Below the pieces are notes generated by a model. The model searched no databases and was not told the DNA's origin. It saw only the letters and a program-made list of their open reading frames with translations. This document shows positions 9,571 to 19,313 of a DNA stretch of 64,000 nucleotides, one piece after another. Position 1 is the first letter of the stretch, and the number at the start of each line of letters is the position of its first letter. Both the position numbers and the translations under genes were made by a program. This DNA is from Moraxella catarrhalis (GTDB lineage Bacteria; Pseudomonadota; Gammaproteobacteria; Pseudomonadales; Moraxellaceae): contig NZ_LWAH01000016.1 of the NCBI RefSeq assembly GCF_001632285.1, forward strand, positions 372,001 through 436,000, read 5' to 3'.

Positions 9571-10542
9571 TCATTTTGCCATCTCAATTAAAATGCGGTC
9601 AAAGCCCAAAGTCTCTTGCACATTTTGGGCGTAAGCTGTCTGCGTATCATCAATACAGCTTAGTAATGATTCAAGTTTTGAAGAGTCAAGCTGAACTTGA
9701 GCCAACAACGCTACCACATCTATATCTTGATGTAAGCTTGGTATCCCCAAGAACACACGCCATAAATCCATTAACATGACTCTTGATAGCGTGATAAATT
9801 CAGCCAAAGTTAAGGTTTTTTGCCAGTAACTACTAGCGGCACTGGCGGTACGCTTGGATAATTGTAGAGCGGTGTAGGTTTTTAACCAAAGTGTACGCTG
9901 ATCAAACCATTTGGCAGAAGATAAGCTCTTAGCCTGCAAGACCGCCCCATCGCTGATATCTAATAAAAGCTTTGATAGCTCAGGTGACATAAATTCACTC
10001 AGATAATCAATCGCCTCTACTTTATCTATATAAGATAAAGGCATTGTCTGTACACGGCTTTTGATGGTGGGTAAAAGCCTAGAAGGATGGTCGGTAATGA
10101 GTATCAAAAATACCCCATCTCGAGGCTCTTCAAGCGTCTTTAAAAATGCGTTGGCAGCACCCAGTGTCAGTGTATCTGCCCCATCAAGCACAATGACTTT
10201 TACCCCATGCCCTTTGGTTTGACTGTATTCTTGGAGCAAACGAATATCATCAATTTTGATGCTATCACCCTGCGGTAGCACCAATAAATCAGGATGCGTT
10301 CCAGCACGCAACCATTGACAGCTCTGACAGTGACCACACGCACCATATTGGTTTTTTTCCAAACACAGTAAATACGCCACAAATCGCCAAACAAACTCAC
10401 GCTTACCGATGCCTTTTTGACCTGCAGCAAGTAAGCCATGTGGCATACGCTGCTCAATGAATTGACCTGTCAGCTGCTGCCAAGCCTGTCTTTGCCAAGG
10501 AAGTAATGGAGCAAAGTAGGGTAACTGTTCTTGCTCGTTCAT
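9571..10542 (-). CDS. holB: DNA polymerase III delta' subunit
   Basis: A 323-residue clamp-loader subunit. The AAA+ module starts at PWQRQAWQQL; the P-loop is degenerate (AAGQKGIGKREF), as in delta' of other bacteria. A zinc-binding CGHCQSCQW follows, then DIRLLQEYSQTKGHGVKVIVLDGADTLTLGAANAFLKTLEEP and the SRV segment IKSRVQTMPL. The length is normal. Its start codon overlaps the stop of the upstream histidine phosphatase gene (ATGA), so the two are translationally coupled in a leftward operon with kdsB. Confidence 0.93.
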   Translation of the reverse strand: MNEQEQLPYFAPLLPWQRQAWQQLTGQFIEQRMPHGLLAAGQKGIGKREFVWRFVAYLLCLEKNQYGACGHCQSCQWLRAGTHPDLLVLPQGDSIKIDDIRLLQEYSQTKGHGVKVIVLDGADTLTLGAANAFLKTLEEPRDGVFLILITDHPSRLLPTIKSRVQTMPLSYIDKVEAIDYLSEFMSPELSKLLLDISDGAVLQAKSLSSAKWFDQRTLWLKTYTALQLSKRTASAASSYWQKTLTLAEFITLSRVMLMDLWRVFLGIPSLHQDIDVVALLAQVQLDSSKLESLLSCIDDTQTAYAQNVQETLGFDRILIEMAK

Positions 10543-11120
10543 GGCGTATCGTCCATGTGGATTTCATGGCTAATTTCGTGGTAGCGTTTTAGCATAATAC
10601 CGTCAAATTCAAATGCCATTATCCACGGAAATTTGTGCTTATTGGCATTAAAATCCTGATAACCAAAATCCGCCTGATAATACTTAATGATGGTAGATAA
10701 TGCCGTACCGTGCGTGCCGATGACAATCGTCTGATTGGGATAATTTATCAAAATTTCATGCAACATAGCAATGTTTCGTTGCTGGACACGGTGCAAACTT
10801 TCACCATTTTTTAGATGAAATCCAAAATCTTGCCACTGCTTTTGGCTAAATTCATCAAAATTATCCACCCAAGTGCCAATCCGCCTTTCACAAAGCTTCT
10901 CTTTTAGATGAATGTTTTTTTTGCGACTGTTGGCAAGCGGATAAATCGTATCCACCGCCCGTTTGTAAGGGCTTGAAAAAAACACATCAATATCAATACC
11001 CCTAAACACATCAAGCAACCGCTCGCTTTGGGCAATGCCTTTTGGGGTCAAGTCTCGGCTAAACTCATCACGATTGGCATAATTGGGTTCAGCATGGCGA
11101 ATAAAATAAACTGTGGTCAT
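10539..11120 (-). CDS. histidine phosphatase family protein
   Basis: A 193-residue member of the phosphoglycerate mutase-like histidine phosphatases. The phosphorylated histidine is in YFIRHAEPNYANRDEF, the second catalytic His in IVIGTHGTALSTII, and there is an Arg in SSPYKRAVDT. The ATG at 11120 has an AGGAG ribosome binding site five bases upstream and is preferred to a GTG two codons earlier. The substrate cannot be told from sequence. It sits between kdsB (8 bases upstream) and holB (4-base overlap) in one operon. Confidence 0.85.
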   Translation of the reverse strand: MTTVYFIRHAEPNYANRDEFSRDLTPKGIAQSERLLDVFRGIDIDVFFSSPYKRAVDTIYPLANSRKKNIHLKEKLCERRIGTWVDNFDEFSQKQWQDFGFHLKNGESLHRVQQRNIAMLHEILINYPNQTIVIGTHGTALSTIIKYYQADFGYQDFNANKHKFPWIMAFEFDGIMLKRYHEISHEIHMDDTP

Positions 11121-11128
11121 CGCCACTC

Positions 11129-11890
11129 CTAAAACTTTAAAAACTCATCCATAGGCATAGCATTTAGTCTGTCCAAATCCTCTTGTGTGTCCACCCCAGC
11201 TGGCAGTGCAACTTGTGCGATATCAATGGCGATACGCTCACCATTTTCAAGTACCCGAAGCTGCTCTAGACTTTCTAATTTTTCAAGCACCCCTTGAGTC
11301 CAGTTTGTGAACTGCTTAAGCATACGCACACGATACGCATATAAACCTAAGTGACGAAATGCATGATTAGGCATATCCAACAAGCCATCACGGTCATAAG
11401 GAATTGGTGCACGACTAAAATATAAGGCATGCTTTGCCTGATTCATCACCACTTTGACCACTGAGGGGCGAAAAAATTCTTCTTGGTTGTAGATTGGCTC
11501 ACATAAAGTTGCCATCGCACAATCTGGATTATCAATCAACAGCTGCGTCACTTGCTCAAGTAGCACCGTTGGTACCAAAGGTTCATCACCTTGCATATTG
11601 ACAATAATATCATCATCATCAAAGCCCAAATCCGTTGCAACTTGAGCCAACCTATCCGTTCCAGATGGGTGAGTGCTGTCAGTCATGACGACATGTATGC
11701 CTACATCGGCGCAAGTCTGATAGACTCTATCGTCATCGGTGGCCACACAGACGGTGTCTACAAAACTTGCTTTTAAGGCTTTTTTTGCTGTCCATAGAAT
11801 CATCGGTTGATCGTGCAAAAGCAATAAAGGCTTGCCTGGTAGACGGGTGGATTGATAACGAGCTGGAATAATCAGATGAATTTTTTGCAT
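11129..11890 (-). CDS. kdsB: 3-deoxy-manno-octulosonate cytidylyltransferase
   Basis: A 253-residue CMP-Kdo synthetase, which activates Kdo for addition to lipid A. Motifs are complete: [16 protein letters not shown] at the N-terminus, [34 protein letters not shown] and the C-terminal [11 protein letters not shown]. The start ATG has an AAGGA ribosome binding site. The gene heads the kdsB-phosphatase-holB operon; lpxK, another lipid A/LOS gene, lies just upstream on the same strand. Confidence 0.96.
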   Translation of the reverse strand: MQKIHLIIPARYQSTRLPGKPLLLLHDQPMILWTAKKALKASFVDTVCVATDDDRVYQTCADVGIHVVMTDSTHPSGTDRLAQVATDLGFDDDDIIVNMQGDEPLVPTVLLEQVTQLLIDNPDCAMATLCEPIYNQEEFFRPSVVKVVMNQAKHALYFSRAPIPYDRDGLLDMPNHAFRHLGLYAYRVRMLKQFTNWTQGVLEKLESLEQLRVLENGERIAIDIAQVALPAGVDTQEDLDRLNAMPMDEFLKF

Positions 11891-12000
11891 AGCTATCCTT
11901 AAAAATTAAATTGGTGTATTTTTATGCTTATCCTACCAGATAAAGATACAGGCATTGTTAGATAGAATTTTCAAGCTAAATACCCAACAACTCCAATCAT

Positions 12001-13038
12001 TTAATTTAATTGATACTTAACAATTAAATGATTAATCTGCTCAATAATGCCATCAGATAATACCATCTCCACAGGCAGCACCCAAATATGATTAAAAATA
12101 TCATGGGTAGTTTGTGTCGCCAAATGACGCAATTTTACCGCATCTTTACTGGTGACAATGATAGGATGATTGATCAAATCCACCAAATCCTCAAGTCTAA
12201 AATCATGATGATCTCCAAAAGGATGCGGAATAACCAAAAACCCCTGATCCGATAAAGTGTCAAAAAACCGCTTAGGATGCCCAATACCGCTGACCGCATG
12301 AACATATGTACCTACAGATGGCACAGGGCTTTTATGATTGCCCATCAGTGGCTCAATTTGCCCTACTTTTAGGCTCATTGCCATCGCTTTTTTAGGATAT
12401 TTGGTCATATCTTTATCATGATAAAGGACCAAAGCGTCTTGTAATCGGTCAATGGGTTCTCTTAAAAAACCCTGTGGCAGAAGCTTACCATTACCAAAAC
12501 CTCTGGCAACATCAACCACAATCCACTCTTCATCACGGTGCAGTGCATAATGCTGTAGCCCATCATCACTGATAATCAGTGTCGTCTCAGGAAAATTTTG
12601 TAGTAATAAATCAATGGCTTGACCACGATTTGGCGCAACTGCCATAGGTAAAAAAAATCCATCAGAATACAGACTTTGGGCAATTAAGCAAGGTTCATCA
12701 CCCACTTCATTGGGCGTACTTGTTGGCGTGACCAATTTGGGCATTTGTGTGCTGTCACCACCATAACCTCGGCTGATGACAGCGACACTGATACCTTGTT
12801 TGCGTAAAATTTTAGTCAAAGCAATAATGAATGGCGTTTTGCCACTGCCACCAACAGTGATATTACCAATAACAAGAACAGGTACAGCCGCCCGATAAAT
12901 TGGGCATTTACCTGAGTGATACAAAGATTTTCTAGCATGCGTCACCACACCGTATAGCCCCGATAGAGGTGTTAACAGCTTTAGCCAAGCTGCATTTTTT
13001 TGCCACGCCTGCGTCAATGCCAACTCAAGCTTCTTCAT
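12001..13038 (-). CDS. lpxK: tetraacyldisaccharide 4'-kinase
   Basis: About 345 residues. LpxK phosphorylates the lipid A precursor at the inner membrane. The Walker A is GNITVGGSGKTPF, followed by SRGYGG and VGDEPCLIAQ. Asp-Asp-Gly-Leu-Gln-His (DDGLQH) and the hydrophobic N-terminal segment are family features. I prefer the ATG at 13038, which is eight bases from an AGGG ribosome binding site, over the ATG at 13044. The usual neighbour msbA is absent; parB lies 33 bases upstream. Confidence 0.93.
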   Translation of the reverse strand: MKKLELALTQAWQKNAAWLKLLTPLSGLYGVVTHARKSLYHSGKCPIYRAAVPVLVIGNITVGGSGKTPFIIALTKILRKQGISVAVISRGYGGDSTQMPKLVTPTSTPNEVGDEPCLIAQSLYSDGFFLPMAVAPNRGQAIDLLLQNFPETTLIISDDGLQHYALHRDEEWIVVDVARGFGNGKLLPQGFLREPIDRLQDALVLYHDKDMTKYPKKAMAMSLKVGQIEPLMGNHKSPVPSVGTYVHAVSGIGHPKRFFDTLSDQGFLVIPHPFGDHHDFRLEDLVDLINHPIIVTSKDAVKLRHLATQTTHDIFNHIWVLPVEMVLSDGIIEQINHLIVKYQLN

Positions 13039-13071
13039 GACCATTGCCCTGCTAATTTTAATATCTGATGA

Positions 13072-14112
13072 TCAATAATCTGATATTTGGCATAGTCTAT
13101 TGACCAGCTCGCCAAACTCATCATGGTCATAAAAGAAAATCTCCACACTGCCCTTGCCATCTTTGCCTTGCTTTAATTTAACCTTAGCACCCAGTGCATC
13201 CGATATCTGCTGAGAAAGTGCCAAAACTTCATGATTTGGCTGAACGATAAGCTTAGGATTGGGATCTAAAATTGATTTGACCAGCCTTTCAGCATCTCGC
13301 ACTGTCATGCCGCCATCAACAATTTTTTTGGCGATAATGGGCTGTTGCTCTTGGGAGAGTGATAAAAGGGCACGAGCGTGTCCCATATCCATCACACCAT
13401 CTATCATATATTGCTTGACTTGATCGTGTAGGTGATTTAATCGCATTAAATTTGAAACAGTGGTGCGTGCTTTACCAACCACGGATGCAATCATTGCATG
13501 ACTCATACCAAACTCAGTATGAAATCGTTGCAATGCCGCTGCTTGCTCTAAGACATTTAAGTCCTCACGCTGAATATTCTCAATCAACGCCAAAGCAATC
13601 GCAACCTCATCAGACAAAACCCGCTCAATGGCAGGAATGGTCTCAAGCCCCGCCAATTTTGCCGCTCGCCATCGACGCTCACCAGCGATAATCTCGTGCG
13701 TTACCGTATCGCTGGACTTGCTCTCATCTGACAAAAGTGGGCGAATGACAATCGGCTGCATCACGCCATGCTGTTTGATGGACAGTGATAGCTCATTGAG
13801 TGCCTCTTCGTTCATATCACGCCGTGGCTGATATTTGCCTGATTGCAGGCGATTGGTGGCGATTTGAACAAGTGCTACTTTCTCACCCATACCAGCTTCC
13901 AAAGCTGGGTTATTGTTACCTGCTTTTTTATCTGCTTTAGCTTTATTGATTTTGGTAGTCTTGGTTGAGGCTGTAGGCTTAGTTTCGGTCTGTTCACTGG
14001 CGGCACTTGCCACCAAAGACTGGGCACCTGCGATGATTTTTTTTTCTGCTGAGATGTTGCCAAGCAGCACATCTAGCCCACGATTCATACCCAATCCACG
14101 CTTTTTAATCAT
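13072..14112 (-). CDS. parB: chromosome partitioning protein ParB
   Basis: A 346-residue ParB/Spo0J homologue, which loads on parS and acts with ParA in chromosome segregation. The N-terminal ParA-contact motif is KKRGLGMNRGLDVLL, followed by about 80 disordered Lys/Thr-rich residues. The CTP-binding core has QPIVIRP and GERRWRAAKLAG, and the helix-turn-helix is MSHAMIASVVGKARTTVSNLMRL. The C-terminal dimer domain ends the protein. It lies downstream of a small ParB-like ORF and parA. I found no consensus parS (TGTTTCACGTGAAACA) in the surrounding DNA. Confidence 0.95.
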   Translation of the reverse strand: MIKKRGLGMNRGLDVLLGNISAEKKIIAGAQSLVASAASEQTETKPTASTKTTKINKAKADKKAGNNNPALEAGMGEKVALVQIATNRLQSGKYQPRRDMNEEALNELSLSIKQHGVMQPIVIRPLLSDESKSSDTVTHEIIAGERRWRAAKLAGLETIPAIERVLSDEVAIALALIENIQREDLNVLEQAAALQRFHTEFGMSHAMIASVVGKARTTVSNLMRLNHLHDQVKQYMIDGVMDMGHARALLSLSQEQQPIIAKKIVDGGMTVRDAERLVKSILDPNPKLIVQPNHEVLALSQQISDALGAKVKLKQGKDGKGSVEIFFYDHDEFGELVNRLCQISDY

Positions 14113-14181
14113 GAAAATTTCCAGTCTGCAATTAATAATTCAATTAAAATTTATGATTGACGCATGCGTCAAATCAGAGTA

Positions 14182-14463
14182 TCACGGCTCAGCCAAACCA
14201 AACTGCCAAAACAAAGCGATCTGTTTTTGTTGATATTTGGGTAAGTTATCCAAAACACTCACCGCCTTATCATCAGCACTTTGATGAGTGGTATCAGACT
14301 CAGCGGTGCTTGATACCGCTTGCGGCTTATCGTTAGGTTGATTATTATCTGCCATCACCATTTTGGCATCATCAATCACATCAACAACTTGGCGACTCAC
14401 CTTTGTGCCGCTTAAGAGTGTATCCAAACCGTATTTGACCCCAAGTCTGCGTTTTTTTGCCAT
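14182..14463 (-). CDS. small protein with a ParB-like N-terminus
   Basis: A 93-residue protein inside the par operon, 6 bases after parA and 69 bases before parB. Its first 17 residues (MAKKRRLGVKYGLDTLL) match the N-terminal ParA-contact motif of the neighbouring ParB (MIKKRGLGMNRGLDVLL). The rest has no ParB core: a low-complexity middle and a C-terminal LPKYQQKQIALFWQFGL helix. I do not know a named family. It could be a partial duplication of parB or a dedicated ParA-interacting peptide. Clean start, stop and operon spacing argue for a real gene. Confidence 0.75.
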   Translation of the reverse strand: MAKKRRLGVKYGLDTLLSGTKVSRQVVDVIDDAKMVMADNNQPNDKPQAVSSTAESDTTHQSADDKAVSVLDNLPKYQQKQIALFWQFGLAEP

Positions 14464-14469
14464 AGCTAT

Positions 14470-15255
14470 CTATCCGTTTGATTTGGCTTTCGTTTGTGCA
14501 ATCACTTCATTCATAAGTTTATGATAAGCGATTGCACCTTTGGATGATTTTTCATAAGTAAAAATTGATTGCCCAAAGCTGGGCGCTTCTGCCAAACGCA
14601 CATTTCTTGGAATACTGGTTTGATACACCAAATCACCAAAATGGCGTTCAAGCTCACCAGAAACATCTTGTGCCAATGTGTTACGATAATCAAATAAAGT
14701 ACGCACCACACCACGAATATGCAAAGATTCATTGATGGATTTTAGCTTATCAATCGTCGCAATCAAATCTGCCACACCTTCAAGCGCATAATACTCGCAC
14801 TGCATCGGAATAATCACGCCATCAGTTGCCGAAAAGGCATTCACCGTAATCATACTAAGACTTGGTGCACAATCCATCACGATATAATCATACTCAAGCT
14901 TGCCTGCCATCTTGGCATCTGCCATCGCCTGCTTAAGTAAAAAAGGCGCGTCTGCCACGCCTGCAAGTGATACATCAATACCTGCCAAATCTCGGTTGGC
15001 ACCAATGACATCCAAGCCAATATCGGTAGATAAGATGGCATCTTGTAAAGACACGCCATCAAGTAGCACATCTGCCATTGTATATTCTAAGGCATTTTTA
15101 TCCAGACCAACACTGGTGGTGGCATTGCCTTGGGAGTCCAAATCAATCAGTAGCACCCTTTTTTTGGCAATTATCGCCAACGCTGCTGCCAAATTGACTG
15201 TTGTTGTAGTCTTGCCAACACCCCCTTTTTGATTGGCAATTGCAATTATTTCCAT
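14470..15255 (-). CDS. parA: chromosome partitioning ATPase ParA
   Basis: A 261-residue deviant Walker A ATPase (Soj/ParA family). The P-loop is NQKGGVGKTTTTVNLA near residues 8-23, followed by LLIDLDSQGNATTSVG and the Walker B-like YIVMDCAPSL. It drives segregation together with ParB. It precedes the small ParB-like ORF by 6 bases and follows rsmG, the classic rsmG-parA-parB order of proteobacterial origin-proximal regions. Confidence 0.96.
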   Translation of the reverse strand: MEIIAIANQKGGVGKTTTTVNLAAALAIIAKKRVLLIDLDSQGNATTSVGLDKNALEYTMADVLLDGVSLQDAILSTDIGLDVIGANRDLAGIDVSLAGVADAPFLLKQAMADAKMAGKLEYDYIVMDCAPSLSMITVNAFSATDGVIIPMQCEYYALEGVADLIATIDKLKSINESLHIRGVVRTLFDYRNTLAQDVSGELERHFGDLVYQTSIPRNVRLAEAPSFGQSIFTYEKSSKGAIAYHKLMNEVIAQTKAKSNG

Positions 15256-15301
15256 AATAAAACCTTAAAAGAAAACATATCCAATAAAAATGATTAAAAA
15301 A

Positions 15302-15979
15302 TTACTGCTTTGTTAGGTAAACCACACATCGATCGTCATCTAATTTGGGTACGCAGATGGGCTCAATATCTATGTGCCAAGCTTGCAAATCTGCCATCTC
15401 CTCAGCGGTCGGATTTTTACCTTTCATGGCATACAAAACACCTGTATCCGCCAAACATGGTGTAGCAAGGCTAACAAAATCAGTCAGTGACGCAAATGCC
15501 CGTGAAGTAATCACATCGTACGCACCTGCTTTTTGGGCATGATGATGCTCAATTCTAGAAGCAATTGGCGTGATATTTTTTAAGCCAATCTCACTGCTAA
15601 TCTGGCGAATAAAGCGGATTTTTTTTTGATTGCTATCAAGAGCATCAATGTGCCAATCAGGCTTTAAAATTGCCAAAATTACCGATGGCAATCCTGCACC
15701 TGTACCAATATCTAGCAAAGATTTGTTTGGTTGCGTGACAAACGGCAGCATGGGTATAATCGCCATACAATCAAAAATATGCTTCACCAAAGCCTCATCA
15801 GGGTCTGTGATAGCGGTTAGATTGTACGCTTTACCCCACAATAAAAGGCCGTCTAAATACCGTAAAATCTGCATATTTTGCACATCGGTAATCGTCAATC
15901 CAAGCGATTGGGCTGCCTCATCAATGGCAGTGGCGAAGCGTTGAAATTTATGGGAGATTTTGGAAAATTTGGGCGTCAT
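15302..15979 (-). CDS. rsmG: 16S rRNA (guanine-527-N7)-methyltransferase
   Basis: RsmG/GidB, an AdoMet-dependent methyltransferase acting on G527 of 16S rRNA. Seen: LLLWGKAYNLTAITDPDEALVKHIFDCMAI, the AdoMet motif LLDIGTGAGLPSVILAI, and the later VITSRAFASL. I take the ATG at 15979 (225 aa); a TTG at 16006 would add nine residues without a better ribosome binding site. It heads the rsmG-parA-parB operon. No mnmG is visible nearby. Confidence 0.93.
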   Translation of the reverse strand: MTPKFSKISHKFQRFATAIDEAAQSLGLTITDVQNMQILRYLDGLLLWGKAYNLTAITDPDEALVKHIFDCMAIIPMLPFVTQPNKSLLDIGTGAGLPSVILAILKPDWHIDALDSNQKKIRFIRQISSEIGLKNITPIASRIEHHHAQKAGAYDVITSRAFASLTDFVSLATPCLADTGVLYAMKGKNPTAEEMADLQAWHIDIEPICVPKLDDDRCVVYLTKQ

Positions 15980-16185
15980 ATCATCGTTCTTAATCAATTT
16001 AACCAATCAACACAAGATTGCCAAATAAGGCAGTAAAAATAAAAGTTTACACACAGCAAAGCTATTTTATCATGCTTTAATCTGCTAAAATACCCTTTTT
16101 AACCAACCCACTGCGTTTTTTGGGCATTTCGTTCATATTTTACTATTTTGCACAAAGGATAGCAGACGAAGCTGATTTTGATTTT

Positions 16186-18567
16186 ATGAAAGATAATGCA
16201 TATCATCGTTTAAAAAACAACTACCGATTACAAGCTTGCGACTTAAAACGCTACACCGATCCCAATCATCTGCCCAAATCTAGCCGTCTGCATCTGCCCA
16301 AACCCGATATTGCATTTGGTCAAAGCCGTGCCATCAAAGCCTTAAACACCGCATTAGACATACACGCCAATGGCTATCATGTGTTTGCAGTCGGTGAAAA
16401 TGGGTTGGGCAAGCGTACACTCGTCACACGCCTTTTGGCTGAGCGTGCCAAGCATATGCCAACACCGAATGATTGGGTATATGTACATCATTTTGAAGAC
16501 ATACGCCGACCCATTGCCATTGATTTTCCTGCTGGTATGGCAATTATTTTTCAGCAAAAAGTCCATAAACTTTGGCAAAATGCCAAAAAAAAGCTGGTCG
16601 CCAAACTGCTTGGAGATACTCACCAAAACCACATTGAACTGATAAAATCAGCCATACCCCTACAACAAAACAAACGATTTGATGCTATTAATGCTGATGC
16701 CAAACAACATAATTTGGTACTAAAGACCACAGGTGATGGGCGTGTGCATTTTGTGGCAATTGATGACAGCAAACCTATAGATACCAAAAAGCTCGCCCAG
16801 CTTCAAAAACAGCTTTTAGAGGCACAAATTGAGCTTAGTGAGCTTGAAGACAGCACGCATGAGGCACTTGATGAGCTACATCAAAGTACTGCCAAAAAAG
16901 TACTTGAACCCATGTTTAACGCTGTGATGGCAAACTTTGAGAACCACCCAAAAGCCATCCGTCATCTCATGGCGATTCAAGATGATATGGTCAAAAACAT
17001 TACCCATATCATCAATGAAGATGATGACAATTTTATCGCCACCAGTTTATCACAAGTACCAAGCCGATATGTTGTCAATATCTTGGTCAGCCATCAGCCA
17101 TCAGCTGGTGCACCGATTGTATTTGAAGATTTGCCAACACATCTAAACTTACTTGGGCATATTGAATATACCACCGAGCTTGGTACTGTCTTAACAGATG
17201 TTAGCATGATTCGAGCTGGTGCATTACACAAAGCAAATGGCGGCTATCTTTTATTAGAAGCCCAAAGCCTACTTGAACATCCCTATGCATGGCAAGGTTT
17301 AAAGCGTGCTTTGCAATCAAAACAAATCAAAATCTCAAGTCTTGAACAGATGCTCACTTTGACAGGCAGCCTATCGCTTGAGCCCGATAGCGTGGCATTG
17401 GATGTCAAAGTCATCTTACTTGGTGAAGCTGATTTATATTATGAATTGCTAGAATTTGAACCTGAATTTAATTCGGTCTTTAAAGTTCGTGCCGATTTTC
17501 ATGATGACATTCAACGAGATGACTGTAGTGAATATGGCATGGTATTAAAAATGGTGGATATGATTAAAAGCCATCAGTTGCCCAATTTTGATAATACCGC
17601 ATTTGCTGTAATTATTGATGAATTATCCAAGCTTAGCGATGATAAAAATAAGCTGGACTTACACGCCGATCGCTTGTCAGGATTATTGGTTGAATCTGCA
17701 CGAATCGCTACCCTTGAAAATAACAAAATAGTCACCGCCAAGCATGTACAAACCGCACTTGATGACATCACTGAACGAAAGGGGTATTTAAAGGATTTGT
17801 ATTGGCAGGAGATTTTAAACGGTCAGCAAATTATCTGCACCAAAGGCTGGGCGGTTGGGCAAATCAACGCATTAACCATCATCAGCTATGCTGATAGTGA
17901 ATTTGGGCTACCTGCACGCTTGACCGCTTTGATTCAGCCCAACTTTGGTCAAGGTGAGATTTTAGACATTGAACGAGATGTTGAGCTTGGTGGTAGCTTA
18001 CACGCCAAAGGCATGCTCATCATGTCCAGTTTTCTGCGTGCCTTATTTAGCGAATTTCATGAATTAAATTTCAGTGCGTCTTTAGCATTTGAGCAAAGCT
18101 ATGGGCAAATTGATGGCGATAGTGCAACCCTTGCCGAAGCGTGTGCCCTTTTATCGGCTTTAGCCAATATTCCCATTGCCCAAAATCTTGCCATCACAGG
18201 TTCAATGAATCAATTAGGGCAAGCTCAAGCGGTTGGTGGCGTGAATGCAAAAATCGCTGGATTTTTTGATGCTTGCCGTGATAAAGGGCTTGATGGCAAT
18301 CAAGGGGTAATATTACCACGCGCTAATATTGCCCAACTGATGCTGCGTGATGACATCGTACAGGCTGTTAAAGATGAACAATTTCATATTTATGCCATCG
18401 ACCACATTACCGACGCCCTTGCCCTTTTGTCAGGCATGCTCATTGATGATAAAAATAAGCATGGCGAGTATAAGCGTAATACATTGTTTGGCAAAATCGT
18501 CAAACGCCTTGAAAGCTGGGTACAAGATGATAAAGACGACAAAGACAACCGAACAGCTAAAAACTAA
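16186..18567 (+). CDS. Lon-like AAA+ protease (COG1067 family)
   Basis: About 793 residues; an ATP-dependent protease related to but distinct from Lon. The N-terminal half has the AAA_32-type opening DPNHLPKSSRL...IAFGQSRAIKALNTALDI and a P-loop-like GENGLGKRT. The C-terminal half is a Lon-type peptidase with the nucleophile in IDGDSATLAEACALLSAL and the catalytic Lys in VGGVNAKIAGFFDAC. An upstream TTG at 16120 would add 22 residues; the ATG at 16186 fits family N-termini better. The substrate is unknown. The canonical lon gene is separate, at 30.4 kb. Confidence 0.85.
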   Translation: MKDNAYHRLKNNYRLQACDLKRYTDPNHLPKSSRLHLPKPDIAFGQSRAIKALNTALDIHANGYHVFAVGENGLGKRTLVTRLLAERAKHMPTPNDWVYVHHFEDIRRPIAIDFPAGMAIIFQQKVHKLWQNAKKKLVAKLLGDTHQNHIELIKSAIPLQQNKRFDAINADAKQHNLVLKTTGDGRVHFVAIDDSKPIDTKKLAQLQKQLLEAQIELSELEDSTHEALDELHQSTAKKVLEPMFNAVMANFENHPKAIRHLMAIQDDMVKNITHIINEDDDNFIATSLSQVPSRYVVNILVSHQPSAGAPIVFEDLPTHLNLLGHIEYTTELGTVLTDVSMIRAGALHKANGGYLLLEAQSLLEHPYAWQGLKRALQSKQIKISSLEQMLTLTGSLSLEPDSVALDVKVILLGEADLYYELLEFEPEFNSVFKVRADFHDDIQRDDCSEYGMVLKMVDMIKSHQLPNFDNTAFAVIIDELSKLSDDKNKLDLHADRLSGLLVESARIATLENNKIVTAKHVQTALDDITERKGYLKDLYWQEILNGQQIICTKGWAVGQINALTIISYADSEFGLPARLTALIQPNFGQGEILDIERDVELGGSLHAKGMLIMSSFLRALFSEFHELNFSASLAFEQSYGQIDGDSATLAEACALLSALANIPIAQNLAITGSMNQLGQAQAVGGVNAKIAGFFDACRDKGLDGNQGVILPRANIAQLMLRDDIVQAVKDEQFHIYAIDHITDALALLSGMLIDDKNKHGEYKRNTLFGKIVKRLESWVQDDKDDKDNRTAKN

Positions 18568-18599
18568 ACCAGTATGCCACAAACTATAAACTATAAACT

Positions 18600-19313
18600 A
18601 TGACAACCAAACCCAAATTAACCACGACCAAAACGGCTAACACGCCGCCCTCACGCTCCATGAATGCCAACAAGCGTTTGGTATTTTTTCAAAAACTTGC
18701 CAAGCATATCAAAGAACCTGTCACCGAACTTCACTATACTTCAGAATTTGAGCTACTGATTGCTGTCATGCTATCAGCTCAAGCCACCGATAAAAGTGTC
18801 AATATTGCCACCGATAAATTATTTAAAGTTGCCAACACCCCCAAAGCTATTTTGGATTTGGGATTAGATAACCTAAAAAGTTATATTAGCTCTATTGGAC
18901 TGTATAACTCTAAAGCTGCCAATGTCATCAAAACCTGCCAAGACCTCATCACCAAACACAATGGCCAAGTACCCCGCACTCGAGATGAATTAGAAGCTTT
19001 AGCAGGCGTGGGCAGAAAGACCGCCAATGTGGTGCTAAATACCGCGTTTGGTGAGCCTGTCATGGCAGTAGATACACATATTTTTCGTGTGGGTAATCGG
19101 ACAGGATTGGCCACAGGTAAAACCGTCCTTGCTGTTGAAAAAGCCTTAATGAAGCGTATTCCTGCCAAGTTTTTGGTGGATGCACATCATTATTTGATAT
19201 TACATGGGCGTTATACTTGTACAGCACGCCAGCCCAAATGTGGTGCTTGTGTGGTATTTGATGAATGTATGTTCAAAGACAAAGAGCAATGGGCGTTAAA
19301 AGATTTAAGTTAG
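18600..19313 (+). CDS. nth: endonuclease III
   Basis: A 237-residue bifunctional DNA glycosylase/AP lyase removing oxidised pyrimidines. The helix-hairpin-helix with catalytic Lys is LAGVGRKTANVVLN, the catalytic Asp is in AVDTHIFRVGNR, and the [4Fe-4S] cluster ligands follow the C-x6-C-x2-C-x5-C pattern in CTARQPKCGACVVFDEC. The first 20 or so residues (Thr/Lys-rich) extend beyond the usual 211-residue enzyme, so initiation at the internal Met21 is an alternative. It follows the Lon-like gene by 32 bases. Confidence 0.95.
   Translation: MTTKPKLTTTKTANTPPSRSMNANKRLVFFQKLAKHIKEPVTELHYTSEFELLIAVMLSAQATDKSVNIATDKLFKVANTPKAILDLGLDNLKSYISSIGLYNSKAANVIKTCQDLITKHNGQVPRTRDELEALAGVGRKTANVVLNTAFGEPVMAVDTHIFRVGNRTGLATGKTVLAVEKALMKRIPAKFLVDAHHYLILHGRYTCTARQPKCGACVVFDECMFKDKEQWALKDLS

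Noticed and set aside
13000..16100. parS site near parA-parB
   Set aside because: No sequence close to TGTTTCACGTGAAACA was seen in the operon or its flanks.
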